Notes: a model not told the origin generated them from the letters alone. Positions 1 through 8,732 are shown, numbered from the stretch's first letter. The stretch: DNA of 23,900 nt from a virus (IMGVR_UViG_3300007346_006318:1-23900); one strand, 5' to 3'. Numbers and translations: made by a program.

Positions 1-22
1 AAAGCAAAAAAACACAAGTAGA

Positions 23-2758
23 ATGGACTTACTTAATCAATTAAAAACTCTTAGGGAAACAACCACTAACCCTGAAGTTAAATCTATTTGCGAATCTCAT
101 ATTAATAAAATACAAAACGGGGAGAACGTAAATGAATCCGCAGTCCTTGAATCTGTTGATCAGGTTGTGAAGGAAAGCGAAGGCGAAAGCGCTGTGAATC
201 CTATGGAGATGATCAGACAACAAGAAATTGAAAGATCTAAATCTGCAGCTCAGAGATTAATGGAATCTTGGGGAGGCATTGGATCATCAACTTCAAGAAA
301 TTCCGGATCCTATGTAGATGCTGAAAAGAAAGAGATCGATAACGAAGTTAATAACATCTCCGAAAGCTTAAAAGAAGTTGCTGAGAAAGACCCAGCAGCA
401 AAGGCTTTTGTTGACTCACAAACAGTAAATAACTTAGGAGTTTATGAGTCTATTCTTTCTCTTAAGGGCACTGGAATTTACGAGCACCCTAACGTTAAGA
501 TCCTTTGTGAAAAATATACACACCTACTGAAAAGCAATAACGTCCCTGAATATCTAGTTGCTGAATCTTTTGTACAGGAACTTCAGAACTTTAACTGGGA
601 CAATAAGATTAAGTCTGCAGTAGAATCTATTAGTGAAAAAGTCCAATCACACCTACCTGAAATTGAGGTATCTAAAGCTCTTTACTCGATCGAGAAAAGC
701 GCTGGTGCTGATTTCTACTCACCAGTAACTGAGTCTTTGAATAAGTGGTTAATTTCAGAGAACAAATCAGTTGCTCTACTTTCTAAGGAGCTATCAAGGT
801 GGTCTTTTAACCCAACGGTTAGAAATCTTGTTAATTCACTTTCTTTGATGGAGTCATCAGAAAGTAAATTAAGTATTCCAGTTAATAACGGAAATTCTTC
901 AGTTAAGAAAGTTTACTCTCCGGTACATGTAAGTGGCGGTAAAACCGTGTTTACCATTGGTAATAATGTCTTTGAAGGAAACTCTGAAGGAATTAAGAGG
1001 CTTAATAGAGCAGAATTTGAAGCTCTTCCAGCATCTTTTAGATCTTTATTAGAATCTTTCTATTCTCCTATGGTTAAGATTAACGAAAATGGTCTTAGCT
1101 TCTATGTTGGAAACAGCAGCTTTAAGCTTGTTGAAGAAAACGATTCAGTTTCTATCTACTCGAAAGAAACAAAGATCAACTTCAGTGACCTTAATCAACT
1201 TGCTAAGCAAGTAGCTTTGGAGATTTCTGGTAGCTTAGGAGTTAATGAAGCTAAAGCGGTTTCAGATCTTATTAATTTATATGAGAATTTCGAAAATATC
1301 GTTGAGTTGGATTTTGCTAAGAGATTGGAATCAAAGGTATTTGAAGGTGTATCTGTAAACCTTATTAAATGGAACTCAAACCTTTACCTTAACAGGATAA
1401 ACGAGGGAATGAATGAGAATTCTCTATTTAAGGTTAACGGATCACAAGCTACCAACATGGTTAAGGATTTGATGAAGTACGACATCTCTGAAGGATTAAC
1501 AGAATTTTTGGATGGCGAGAACAGAATCAAGTCTATTATGCTTAACGATAGAAAGCAAATCATTGATAACATTTCTATTGTCGAGAATGAAATCAATAAG
1601 ATTTCACATGCAATGGCTACAAACCCTCTTTACGAAAACTCAAAAGAAATGCACAGAGCCAAGCACATGCTTGAGCAAGAGCTTTCTTCATTGAGGAAAA
1701 AATGGGCGGCTGTTAACGAGGAGATCGAAAAGATTGAGTCAACTGCAACAGAGGTAAACGACTTAAACGAGGACGAGAAATTTACTGTAGGCGACTACGT
1801 GAAAGTAAAAGAGTCTGGTAATACTGGTAAGGTAATTTCAGTCGATAGCACTTCTGGATCTTATACAGTTCTTATGGACAACGGAAGAACTGGTGATTTC
1901 AGAATGGACGAGATCGTTGATATCGAAGAGGCATTAAAATCTGCTGGTGAAGAAAACCAAGAAGCAGACGAGACTCAAGAAGAAATCAAGGAGCAAGAAA
2001 TGGCAGTAGCTCCTGAAAAACAAACTGAATCTGCAAAAGATAAAACTCCTGCTGCTACACTTAAGGCTAATACTTCTGCAGCTCCTTCTGCTAAGGATCA
2101 AGAAGATGCTGGTAAAAAAGACATCGAAAAGGAAGATCATGCTAATTTAGAGGAAGCTCCAGAAGGTAGCGAGAAGGAAACCAAATATGACATAAAGTTA
2201 AAAGATTCTTTGGTTGACAAAATGGGATACAACGTGAATGAAAATTCTGAAGACGTTGAGTCTACTGAACCTGAAATGGCTGAGGCCCCTGCTGACGGTA
2301 ACACTGAGTTATCCGAAAGAGACGTTGAAAACACGGATCAAAACCTAGCAGAAGCACCAGGTGGAAGAGATCATGCAGATTACGATGTAAAAGCTGCTCA
2401 TGCAGAGGAGAATAATCCTGACATGGTTAAAACAGACCCTGAAATGGCTTCAGCTCCTGGTGATGGCACAGATAAAGAAATGCATCACGAGGTTGGTAAA
2501 GAAATGGGATACAATCTTGATGAAGCCAACGACGTTGAAAAGACAGATCAACAACTTGCAGTAGCACCAGGTGGTGAGCACAAAGCAGAATATGATGTTG
2601 AAGTTGCTAAAGCTGAAAAGGCAGTAGCGGATGTCATGAAGACAAACCAAGAATTGGCTGAAGCTCCTGCAGCAGGAACTGAAGCTGAAACTGATGTTGA
2701 GGTAAACCCAGAAATGGGATATAACATTGACGAAAGCGAAGAGTCAAAAAAAAACTAA
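23..2758 (+). CDS. Large acidic phage protein with KOW/SH3-like segment and AP-rich repeat tail
   Basis: A 911-residue protein of unrecognised family. Residues 1-580 are helix-rich and polar with no motif I can name. Residues about 587-635 (FTVGDYVKVKESGNTGKV and following) look like a small SH3/KOW-type beta barrel. From about 640 on the protein is very acidic and low in complexity, with a recurring 'xMAxAPxxG' motif (about seven copies) and three copies of MGYNxxE at DNA positions near 2222, 2504 and 2714. No signal peptide or membrane segment is visible. The ATG has an A-rich leader and no Shine-Dalgarno. The zero-frame stop (TAA, 2756-2758) directly follows a run of nine A, and the repeat motif continues in the -1 frame. 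A virion or head-associated role is inferred only from its position beside late and head genes. Confidence 0.85.
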   Translation: MDLLNQLKTLRETTTNPEVKSICESHINKIQNGENVNESAVLESVDQVVKESEGESAVNPMEMIRQQEIERSKSAAQRLMESWGGIGSSTSRNSGSYVDAEKKEIDNEVNNISESLKEVAEKDPAAKAFVDSQTVNNLGVYESILSLKGTGIYEHPNVKILCEKYTHLLKSNNVPEYLVAESFVQELQNFNWDNKIKSAVESISEKVQSHLPEIEVSKALYSIEKSAGADFYSPVTESLNKWLISENKSVALLSKELSRWSFNPTVRNLVNSLSLMESSESKLSIPVNNGNSSVKKVYSPVHVSGGKTVFTIGNNVFEGNSEGIKRLNRAEFEALPASFRSLLESFYSPMVKINENGLSFYVGNSSFKLVEENDSVSIYSKETKINFSDLNQLAKQVALEISGSLGVNEAKAVSDLINLYENFENIVELDFAKRLESKVFEGVSVNLIKWNSNLYLNRINEGMNENSLFKVNGSQATNMVKDLMKYDISEGLTEFLDGENRIKSIMLNDRKQIIDNISIVENEINKISHAMATNPLYENSKEMHRAKHMLEQELSSLRKKWAAVNEEIEKIESTATEVNDLNEDEKFTVGDYVKVKESGNTGKVISVDSTSGSYTVLMDNGRTGDFRMDEIVDIEEALKSAGEENQEADETQEEIKEQEMAVAPEKQTESAKDKTPAATLKANTSAAPSAKDQEDAGKKDIEKEDHANLEEAPEGSEKETKYDIKLKDSLVDKMGYNVNENSEDVESTEPEMAEAPADGNTELSERDVENTDQNLAEAPGGRDHADYDVKAAHAEENNPDMVKTDPEMASAPGDGTDKEMHHEVGKEMGYNLDEANDVEKTDQQLAVAPGGEHKAEYDVEVAKAEKAVADVMKTNQELAEAPAAGTEAETDVEVNPEMGYNIDESEESKKN

Positions 2759-2934
2759 GAAAAATACTTAGTAAAGTTTGGGCTTTTGCTCCAACGGGAA
2801 AGGATCAGTCTGAAACACCAGAGCCTTTCGTCGATGAGATAAAAGATAAAATGAGCGTCGCCCCAGATGGAAAAGAACCAACTGGAGACACGCTCATTTC
2901 TTCTGAAGATGGATCTGAAGAGGATAAGGTCTAG
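2746..2934 (+). other. Putative -1 frameshift site and 59-codon frame extension
   Basis: Nine A (2746-2754) followed by C give the heptamer A AAA AAC in the zero frame, immediately followed by the zero-frame TAA. In the -1 frame reading is open from CTA (2755) to TAG (2932-2934), 59 codons. The encoded peptide contains WAFAPTGKDQSE and MSVAPDGKEPTGD, acidic 'APxGK' units like those of the preceding repeat tail. An imperfect 6-bp inverted repeat (ACTAAG at 2754-2759, CTTAGT at 2767-2772) follows at once. A programmed shift, transcriptional slippage or a miscounted homopolymer would all give the same picture; the resulting protein would have about 970 residues. That the extension is coding is well supported; the mechanism is open. 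Confidence 0.6.
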
Positions 2935-2943
2935 GCCGAAACT

Positions 2944-2955
2944 AACCTCGAGGTT
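2944..2955. repeat. 12-bp perfect palindrome
   Basis: AACCTCGAGGTT is self-complementary and lies between the -1 frame stop (2934) and the sigma-factor gene (2989). It could form a 4-bp stem with a TCGA loop. There is no following T tract, so it is not a convincing terminator; its role is unknown. Confidence 0.4.
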
Positions 2956-2988
2956 TAAACTAAAAATAATATAAGTATTAATAAGGTT

Positions 2989-3348
2989 ATGGCAAAGGCT
3001 TATGTAAAAAATAAAGACCTGTTGGCTGCTATTCTAGAGTCAAAGGAAAAAGGTGAGCTAACACCAGAGACCGTCGAGATGTTTGGTTTAATGGTTCAAG
3101 GCATTTCAAAAAAGATGGCTTACCGTGACCCAGACGATAAAGCTGATTGTATGGCTTTTGCTATGGAAGACCTTTGTAAATATTGGAACAGGTTCAATCC
3201 AGAAAAGTCGAATAATCCATTTGCATATTATACACAAATTGCAAAAAATGGGTTTGCAAAGGGGTGGAAGAAAATACATCCACCAAAGGCACCAAAAACG
3301 ATTCCATTCTCTTACATAACAGGCGATGACAATACATATAATGTATAA
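2989..3348 (+). CDS. 55: Late transcription sigma factor, T4 gp55-like
   Basis: A 119-residue protein matching the T4 gp55 core: an N-terminal YVKNKDLLAAI (T4 has a YVNNKELLQAI-like start), then a helical stretch GLMVQGISKKMAYRD, then the sigma-region-2-like FNPEKSNNPFAYYTQIAKNGF, followed by a basic segment. In T4, gp55 is a minimal sigma factor that directs host RNA polymerase to TATAAATA late promoters with help from the sliding clamp and gp33. This copy is much shorter than the T4 protein (about 185 residues), ending soon after the conserved core with TIPFSYITGDDNTYNV, so the T4-style C-terminal clamp-binding tail is absent or replaced. An ATATAAG box lies 14 nt upstream. The gene is followed 2 nt later by the gp4-like gene. 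Confidence 0.85.
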   Translation: MAKAYVKNKDLLAAILESKEKGELTPETVEMFGLMVQGISKKMAYRDPDDKADCMAFAMEDLCKYWNRFNPEKSNNPFAYYTQIAKNGFAKGWKKIHPPKAPKTIPFSYITGDDNTYNV

Positions 3349-3350
3349 TC

Positions 3351-3836
3351 ATGCCCGATATAAAGAAAATAAAACCCAATGGGGACTATAAGTCTGGCTT
3401 ATACGTTCCACAAAACCCGGACAAGTACATTGGTGACGTCCATAACATAATCTGCAGATCTTCTTGGGAATTCAGGTTTTGTCGTTATTGCGATACTAAC
3501 GACAAAATACTTAAATGGAGTTCTGAACCAATCTCTATTCCTTATTACAATCCTTTGGATAAAAAAGAACACCAATATAATGTGGACTTTTATATGCAAG
3601 TTCTAAAGGACGATGAGCAAACTCAGGACTGGATAATAGAGGTCAAGCCAGAGAAGCACTTCAAGAAACCTATCCTTGAAGGAAATTCAACACTCAAGAA
3701 ACTTAAGTCCTACAACCATAAAATGCAGATTTGGATTACCAACCAAGCCAAGTTCAAAGCAGCACAAAGATGGGCAGATGCTAGAGGATACAAATTTGGT
3801 GTGGTTGATGAGAATTTTTTATTTAAAAGCAAGTGA
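3351..3836 (+). CDS. 4: Head completion protein, T4 gp4-like, PD-(D/E)xK nuclease fold
   Basis: This 161-residue protein has the gp4 family pattern: an N-terminal GLYVPQNPDKYIGDV, then RSSWEFRFCRYCD, then WSSEPISIPYYNP, then VDFYMQ and DWIIEVKPEKH. D79, E97 and K99 line up as a PD-(D/E)xK nuclease core. In T4, gp4 (gp50/65) acts after DNA packaging to make heads competent for tail joining; its length (about 150) agrees. The biochemical activity of the nuclease-like core is not settled for the family. The last codons overlap the next gene by 4 nt (GTGA). Confidence 0.88.
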   Translation: MPDIKKIKPNGDYKSGLYVPQNPDKYIGDVHNIICRSSWEFRFCRYCDTNDKILKWSSEPISIPYYNPLDKKEHQYNVDFYMQVLKDDEQTQDWIIEVKPEKHFKKPILEGNSTLKKLKSYNHKMQIWITNQAKFKAAQRWADARGYKFGVVDENFLFKSK

Positions 3837-4438
3837 AACCTTTTGAAGAGCAAATTAAGGACCTAAGAAAGGAATCACAGTCGATTTCTAGCATTTCTAA
3901 GGAATCGAATGATTTGTTTAAGAAAAAATATGGACCGAATGGTTCTGGGGGAAGACTAGAATTCAATGGAGATTTCATACCAGGTAAATTCTATACCTGC
4001 GAATATAAAACGAAAACCAAGATTTCTGATAAAGTTCCCTTTATTGATAGGGAGCCCGTTTTCATCTTTTTGAAAAAAGAGAAGTTCCAATCTGGATCTA
4101 TAGCGGTATCTGTAGATCTTGGTGTCATCCCTCCTGATTATAGGGGTAATATTATGGTTAAGTTGTGGAACCAGTATTATAATATATTTAAGGATAATGA
4201 GTCCTTACCATATACTTCCCAAATTCCCATACAAGGGATCAGTAGGGCATTTGATGCTTTATTAAACGGTACTGGGTGGAAAACTTCTCTTACCGGATTT
4301 AAGCTCGATTTTATGAATAATATAAAGGTTGTGGACTATACTGATCTTGTCAGGATCCCATATCTTTCTGATTTTATGATAGAGGGACAATCCATTAATG
4401 GGATATATAGTGATTATAGATCGAAATTAAATCTCTAA
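3833..4438 (+). CDS. Conserved phage structural-type protein, function unknown
   Basis: A 201-residue protein beginning with GTG in a 4-nt overlap with the gp4-like gene, which supports that start. The N-terminus is a charged helix, followed by a beta-rich middle (GKFYTCEYKTKTK, VPFIDREPVFIFLKKE, VSVDLGVIPPDYRG) and a C-terminus rich in aromatic residues. The stretch VPFIDREPVFIFL loosely resembles a 'PFYDxxPL' segment found in small structural proteins of marine T4-like phages, but I cannot assign a family. Its place between gp4-like and portal genes suggests a head or neck role; that is inference. Confidence 0.75.
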   Translation: MKPFEEQIKDLRKESQSISSISKESNDLFKKKYGPNGSGGRLEFNGDFIPGKFYTCEYKTKTKISDKVPFIDREPVFIFLKKEKFQSGSIAVSVDLGVIPPDYRGNIMVKLWNQYYNIFKDNESLPYTSQIPIQGISRAFDALLNGTGWKTSLTGFKLDFMNNIKVVDYTDLVRIPYLSDFMIEGQSINGIYSDYRSKLNL

Positions 4439-4471
4439 GATAAAGTACAAAAGACAGATCTTATTTTATAA

Positions 4472-6100
4472 ATGGCCGGATTTAACGAAACACCAGAAGG
4501 GAACCCGATATTCCAAAGGATTAGAGAGTCTGTAAAGTCTCTCAGCAATTTTGGTATGAGGTATGGTGATATGGTCATTAAAAATTCACAGGCCATTGGA
4601 TCGATAGAAGCTGATTTTATGAAAAAGCAATCTATCGATGATGAGAGCTTGCTTTATTCCCTCGGTAGACAAGACACGACCACAAGACAATTTATCAGCT
4701 ACTATGATAAGGATTACGCAGGAAAGAGAGATTATCTTAGGAAGTTTGCTCTGAATCCTGAGATAGAGTACATCTTGGATACTGTCTGTGACGAAGCGAT
4801 AACTTTTGATTCATACAACTTCTTTGCATATCCAGCATTTTTAAATCTTACCGATGTAAAGGATAAGATAAAAAACCGTCTGGACGAGAATTATAAGAAT
4901 TTGTATGACATGTTCGGCTTCGGCGATGATATCAGCGGGTGGCAATACTTTAGACAGCTAATGGTCGATGGCTTTCTTGCCTTTGAAATAGTTTATGATG
5001 ACAAAGGTAAGAAGATTATTGGATTTAAGGAATTAGATGCAACTACTCTAATGCCATCTGTTGAAAAGCAGCCTGATGGTACTTATTTGAGTGTTTGGTA
5101 TCAATACCCAAAGGATATCAATAAGAGGAGGATGCTATATGACTCCCAGGTGATTTACATATCATTTGCTAAGGGAAACACAGTTTCTAGGATTAGCTAT
5201 GTCGAAAGACTTATAAGGCCCTACAACATTCTTAGGATAATCGAGTACACTAGGGTAATATGGTCGGTTATGAACGCATCGTTCAGAATGAAAATGACTG
5301 TACCGATTGGATCGAGATCTCCACAGAAGTCTATGCAAACCTTGGGTGAGCTTATGAGTATCTATAAGGAAGATATTAGGTTCAATGATGAGAGTGGGGA
5401 GTTAACAGTAGATGGCAGACCTAAGATACAGTTTTATAAGAATTATCTAATGCCTTCTGGTGTTAATGGAACACCAACGATAGAACCTATTAATAATGCT
5501 GGCCCAAACTTAAACGATCCCCAGCCTCTTGCTTATTTCTACGATAAGCTAGTTCAGGAATCTAAAATTCCTTTTTCTAGGTTCCAAGGTCCTGATGGTG
5601 GATCTATAGGAAACTATTCGAATGGTGCAGAAGGATTGGATAAAGAGGAAATAAGGTTTGGTAAGTTTATTAGTAGGCTTAGATCTATCTTCCAGGATCT
5701 TTTGGTTAAGCCACTTTGGATTCAAATGTGTAAGGATTTTCCGGAGTTGGAGAAGGATTACTTATTTAAGAGTCAACTGGGGTTGGAATATGTTTCTGAT
5801 AATCCATTCAGGGTTAATCAAGAGATAGAAACCATGCTTAAAAAGAAAGAGCAAATTGATGGTATGTATGCTCTTACCGATGATAGCGGTGAGCCTTTCT
5901 TTTCATTGGCTTATCTAATTGAGTCTCATTTGGGAATGACTGAAGATGATATAAAGGCAAATAAGGAAGCTATCAAGAAAAGGAAAGAGGAGGAAAAAAA
6001 GAAAGCTGACGAAGAGGCTAAATCTTCGGAGGAAGAACCCGCAGAGGAAGCTCCAGAAGAATCTCCGGAGGAAACCCCGGAAGAACCCCCACAAGAATAA
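4472..6100 (+). CDS. 20: Portal vertex protein, T4 gp20-like (copy A)
   Basis: A 542-residue gp20-type portal. The N-terminal wing contains DKDYAGKRDYLRKFALNPEI and ILDTVCDEAI, the clip/stem core contains GWQYFRQLMVDGFLAFEIVY and KGNTVSRISYVERLIRPYN, and the C-terminal half has the conserved EEIRFGKFISRLRSIFQDLL. In T4 twelve copies form the ring through which DNA is pumped and from which head assembly starts. The tail of about 45 residues is a low-complexity K/E then E/P run that copy B lacks. The start context (TTTATAAATGG) is A/T-rich with no Shine-Dalgarno. It is 9 nt upstream of a paralogous portal gene, which is very unusual. Confidence 0.9.
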   Translation: MAGFNETPEGNPIFQRIRESVKSLSNFGMRYGDMVIKNSQAIGSIEADFMKKQSIDDESLLYSLGRQDTTTRQFISYYDKDYAGKRDYLRKFALNPEIEYILDTVCDEAITFDSYNFFAYPAFLNLTDVKDKIKNRLDENYKNLYDMFGFGDDISGWQYFRQLMVDGFLAFEIVYDDKGKKIIGFKELDATTLMPSVEKQPDGTYLSVWYQYPKDINKRRMLYDSQVIYISFAKGNTVSRISYVERLIRPYNILRIIEYTRVIWSVMNASFRMKMTVPIGSRSPQKSMQTLGELMSIYKEDIRFNDESGELTVDGRPKIQFYKNYLMPSGVNGTPTIEPINNAGPNLNDPQPLAYFYDKLVQESKIPFSRFQGPDGGSIGNYSNGAEGLDKEEIRFGKFISRLRSIFQDLLVKPLWIQMCKDFPELEKDYLFKSQLGLEYVSDNPFRVNQEIETMLKKKEQIDGMYALTDDSGEPFFSLAYLIESHLGMTEDDIKANKEAIKKRKEEEKKKADEEAKSSEEEPAEEAPEESPEETPEEPPQE

Positions 6101-6109
6101 TAATATAGA

Positions 6110-7714
6110 ATGGCAGGTTTTTTAGATTATGTAGCAGAAAGATCCTTCTTGGGTAACCTGTATAAGAATTTATCCAAGGTTGGAAGGTTTGGAATGGAAT
6201 ACGAAGATATGGTAATTCGTAATTCCCAAGCTGTTGGTGCTACTGAATCTAACTTTTTCAACGAACAGGGAAGTGGATTTACTGAAAACAACGCATTTTA
6301 TTGGACCCTTGGATATCAAGATACGAAGGTTAGAAAATATATTGCCTACTTCGACAAGGACTACATGGGTAAAAGAGACTTCCTTAGGAAATTCTCTTTG
6401 AATGGCGAAATTGATTTTATCCTGGATACACTTACTGATGATGCTATCAATTACGATGACAAAAATTTCTTTAGTTATCCGTCTTTAGCTAACATTGATC
6501 TAAAGCCTAATGTGCTTGATAAGGTAAACGAGACATATCAGAATTTGTATATGCTGTTTGGCTTTCAGCAAAGCATATTAGCTTGGCAATATTTTAAGCA
6601 GTTTTTGATTGATGGGTTTTTGGCTTTTGAGATTGTTTATTCTACTGATGGCAAGAAAATAGTTGGATTTAAAGAATTAGATCCAACCTCCCTTCAACCC
6701 GCTACAGAACAGCAGCCAAATGGTGAATTCCAACAGATTTGGATACAATACCCAGAGGATAATAAAATGACAAGGAAGCTCAGAAGTGAGCAGATCATTT
6801 ATCTTTCGTATGCTAAAGGAAATACAATTTCTAGGGTAAGCTATGTGGAGAGACTTATAAGGTCTTATAACATTCTAAGAATCATGGAAAACACCAGGGT
6901 TATTTGGAATGTGATGAATGCTTCTTACAGACTTAAGTTTGTAATCCCTGTTGGTTCACAGTCTCAGCAAAAAGCGATGCAAACCCTTGGACAGCTAATG
7001 TCTATCTATAAAGAGGAAATGGAAATTAATGATTCCTCGGGTGAACTAACAGTAAACGGTAGACCTAAGGTTCAGTTTTATAAGAATTATCTTTTCCCTG
7101 AGAAAGATGGACAATCCCCACAGATTGAAACCCTTGATCCCAATGGACCAGATTTCAATGTTATGGATAATGTTATTTACTTCTATAACAAGCTTAAACT
7201 GGATTCGAAAATACCTTATGCAAGGTTTGCTTTCCGAAATGGTACCCCGGCTAACTATCAAATAAGTATAGATCAGCTAGAAAGGGATGAAATTAGGTTT
7301 GAGAAATTCTTAACAAGACTAAGATCGATCTTCCAAGAAATATTGGTCAAACCTCTTTACATACAAATGTGTTTGGACTTCCCAGAATTAGCTAAGGATA
7401 GATCATTCAAAGCAAATCTGGGCCTAAGTTATGTAAGAGAAAACCTTTTCGAGGAGTTTATTCAATTGCAAAACTATACAAAACGCACCCAGTTTATAAA
7501 TGACCTTGGTGAAATGAAGCAAAAGATTGGCGAGGAAGAGGAATCTTATTTTGACAAAGAATTCCTGATTAAAAGGTATCTCGGTTTAACTATGGACGAA
7601 TATAAGAAGAACGAGAAATATAAGGAAGCTGAAGCTAAGCTTGCTGAGGAAAAAGCTAAGGAAGCCGGATCTGAGGGCGGAGAGGAAGGCGGAGGCGAGT
7701 CATTCACCCTATAA
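6110..7714 (+). CDS. 20: Portal vertex protein, T4 gp20-like (copy B, paralogue)
   Basis: This 534-residue protein aligns with copy A along nearly its full length. Matching blocks include DKDYMGKRDFLRKFSLNGEI, QYFKQFLIDGFLAFEIVY, AKGNTISRVSYVERLIRSYN, TVNGRPKVQFYKNYL and DEIRFEKFLTRLRSIFQEIL, with roughly 60% identity by eye in the central part. Both frames are intact and free of stops, so neither looks like a decaying copy. The C-terminus differs: a short A/E/K helix followed by a G/E-rich end (GSEGGEEGGGES) instead of the E/P tail. The DNA is diverged at synonymous sites as well, so the duplication is not recent. Confidence 0.9.
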   Translation: MAGFLDYVAERSFLGNLYKNLSKVGRFGMEYEDMVIRNSQAVGATESNFFNEQGSGFTENNAFYWTLGYQDTKVRKYIAYFDKDYMGKRDFLRKFSLNGEIDFILDTLTDDAINYDDKNFFSYPSLANIDLKPNVLDKVNETYQNLYMLFGFQQSILAWQYFKQFLIDGFLAFEIVYSTDGKKIVGFKELDPTSLQPATEQQPNGEFQQIWIQYPEDNKMTRKLRSEQIIYLSYAKGNTISRVSYVERLIRSYNILRIMENTRVIWNVMNASYRLKFVIPVGSQSQQKAMQTLGQLMSIYKEEMEINDSSGELTVNGRPKVQFYKNYLFPEKDGQSPQIETLDPNGPDFNVMDNVIYFYNKLKLDSKIPYARFAFRNGTPANYQISIDQLERDEIRFEKFLTRLRSIFQEILVKPLYIQMCLDFPELAKDRSFKANLGLSYVRENLFEEFIQLQNYTKRTQFINDLGEMKQKIGEEEESYFDKEFLIKRYLGLTMDEYKKNEKYKEAEAKLAEEKAKEAGSEGGEEGGGESFTL

Positions 7715-7724
7715 TTTTATATAA

Positions 7725-8732
7725 ATGGATCTAAAGGATCTCCTGTCTTCAAAGAAAATTCTGGTAGTTGGTGATGTTATATTAGACCATTACATCTATG
7801 GTAAGGTTTATCGGGTTTCTCCGGAAGCACCAGTACCTGTAGTGCTAAAATCAAATTCAACATATTGTTTGGGTGGATCAGCAAATGTCGCCCAAAACGT
7901 TTCTTCTTTCGGGTCTGAATGCTGGCTTCTAGGTGTTTATGGTAATGACCAGGGATCTGTAGAGATCGACAATCTTCTCGGTGAGAAGAATATACACTCG
8001 CTTATGATAACCGATATCTCTAGACCAACCGTAGAAAAAACCAGGGTTATTGGGAATAGTCATCAGATTGTTAGAATAGATTCCGAGACAAGTGACCCGT
8101 TGACATCTGATATCCAGGATGAGGTATTGGAATCTTTTAACAACATTATACACCAGATGGACGGTGTTATTATACAAGACTATGGAAAGGGAATGCTTAG
8201 TGGGGAGCTTATAAGTAAGATAACTGATATCTGCACCGAGCTGGAAATCCCTACTCTGACTGATCCTAAGGATAGAGATTTTTCCAAATATATTGGATCT
8301 ACCTGGATAAAACCAAATCTTAGTGAGTTTAAGTCATCTCTTAATATTCCACAGCCTGAAGCAATTGACTTAAAACGTACCACGAAACTCATGGATTCTT
8401 TGATGGACTCTTTTGGTTTTAGAGGAGTTTTGCTTACCCTTTCCGAGGATGGTATGATGTTAAAGACGAATTCAGATTTTGAACAGGTCGATGGAATCCA
8501 AATAGAGGTAACTGACGTTTCTGGAGCGGGTGATACAGTTAGTGCTGTTTTCATGCTTCTGCTAACAAATAACGTCTCTTATCTCGATTGCTTGAGAATA
8601 TCAAATCTTGCTGGTTCCCTGGTTTGTCAAGTATCCGGAGCAGTACCGGTAGATTCCAATAACCTTTATATGACACTTCTTAAAAATTCTTGGGTTATCA
8701 CAAGCCTTTCTGGAGAGCCCATTTTGATTTAG
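7725..8732 (+). CDS. PfkB-family sugar kinase, D-glycero-beta-D-manno-heptose-7-phosphate kinase (HldE kinase domain)
   Basis: A 335-residue ribokinase/PfkB enzyme closely resembling the N-terminal kinase domain of HldE (RfaE). Visible motifs are VVGDVILDHYIYG, the HldE-typical RVSPEAPVPVV (residues 30-40), the first PfkB signature GGSANVAQN (50-58), QDYGKGML, IKPNLSEF and the second signature DVSGAGDT (264-271) with catalytic D270. Family members phosphorylate heptose 7-phosphate to the 1,7-bisphosphate on the way to ADP-heptose for lipopolysaccharide. The nucleotidyltransferase half of HldE is absent, so this is a stand-alone kinase domain. It sits 10 nt after a portal gene and is out of place in a head module; a host-derived auxiliary metabolic gene is the likely reading. 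A related sugar kinase is the alternative. Confidence 0.85.
   Translation: MDLKDLLSSKKILVVGDVILDHYIYGKVYRVSPEAPVPVVLKSNSTYCLGGSANVAQNVSSFGSECWLLGVYGNDQGSVEIDNLLGEKNIHSLMITDISRPTVEKTRVIGNSHQIVRIDSETSDPLTSDIQDEVLESFNNIIHQMDGVIIQDYGKGMLSGELISKITDICTELEIPTLTDPKDRDFSKYIGSTWIKPNLSEFKSSLNIPQPEAIDLKRTTKLMDSLMDSFGFRGVLLTLSEDGMMLKTNSDFEQVDGIQIEVTDVSGAGDTVSAVFMLLLTNNVSYLDCLRISNLAGSLVCQVSGAVPVDSNNLYMTLLKNSWVITSLSGEPILI

Noticed and set aside
2851-2934. Separate small gene starting at ATG 2851
   Set aside because: It would encode only 27 residues with no leader signal, and the reading frame and repeat style extend upstream to the A run, favouring continuation of the large gene.
4400-4412. GATATATAG-like sequences in coding regions (also near 18160)
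   Set aside because: They differ from the intergenic box at the last positions, lie within codons of clear genes, and are expected by chance in AT-rich DNA.
7718-7725. TATATAAA just before the sugar-kinase ATG as a late promoter
   Set aside because: The box runs into the start codon, so transcription from it would begin downstream of the ATG. It is better read as an A/T-rich start context; the same holds for TTTATAAATGG at the portal gene start near 4465.
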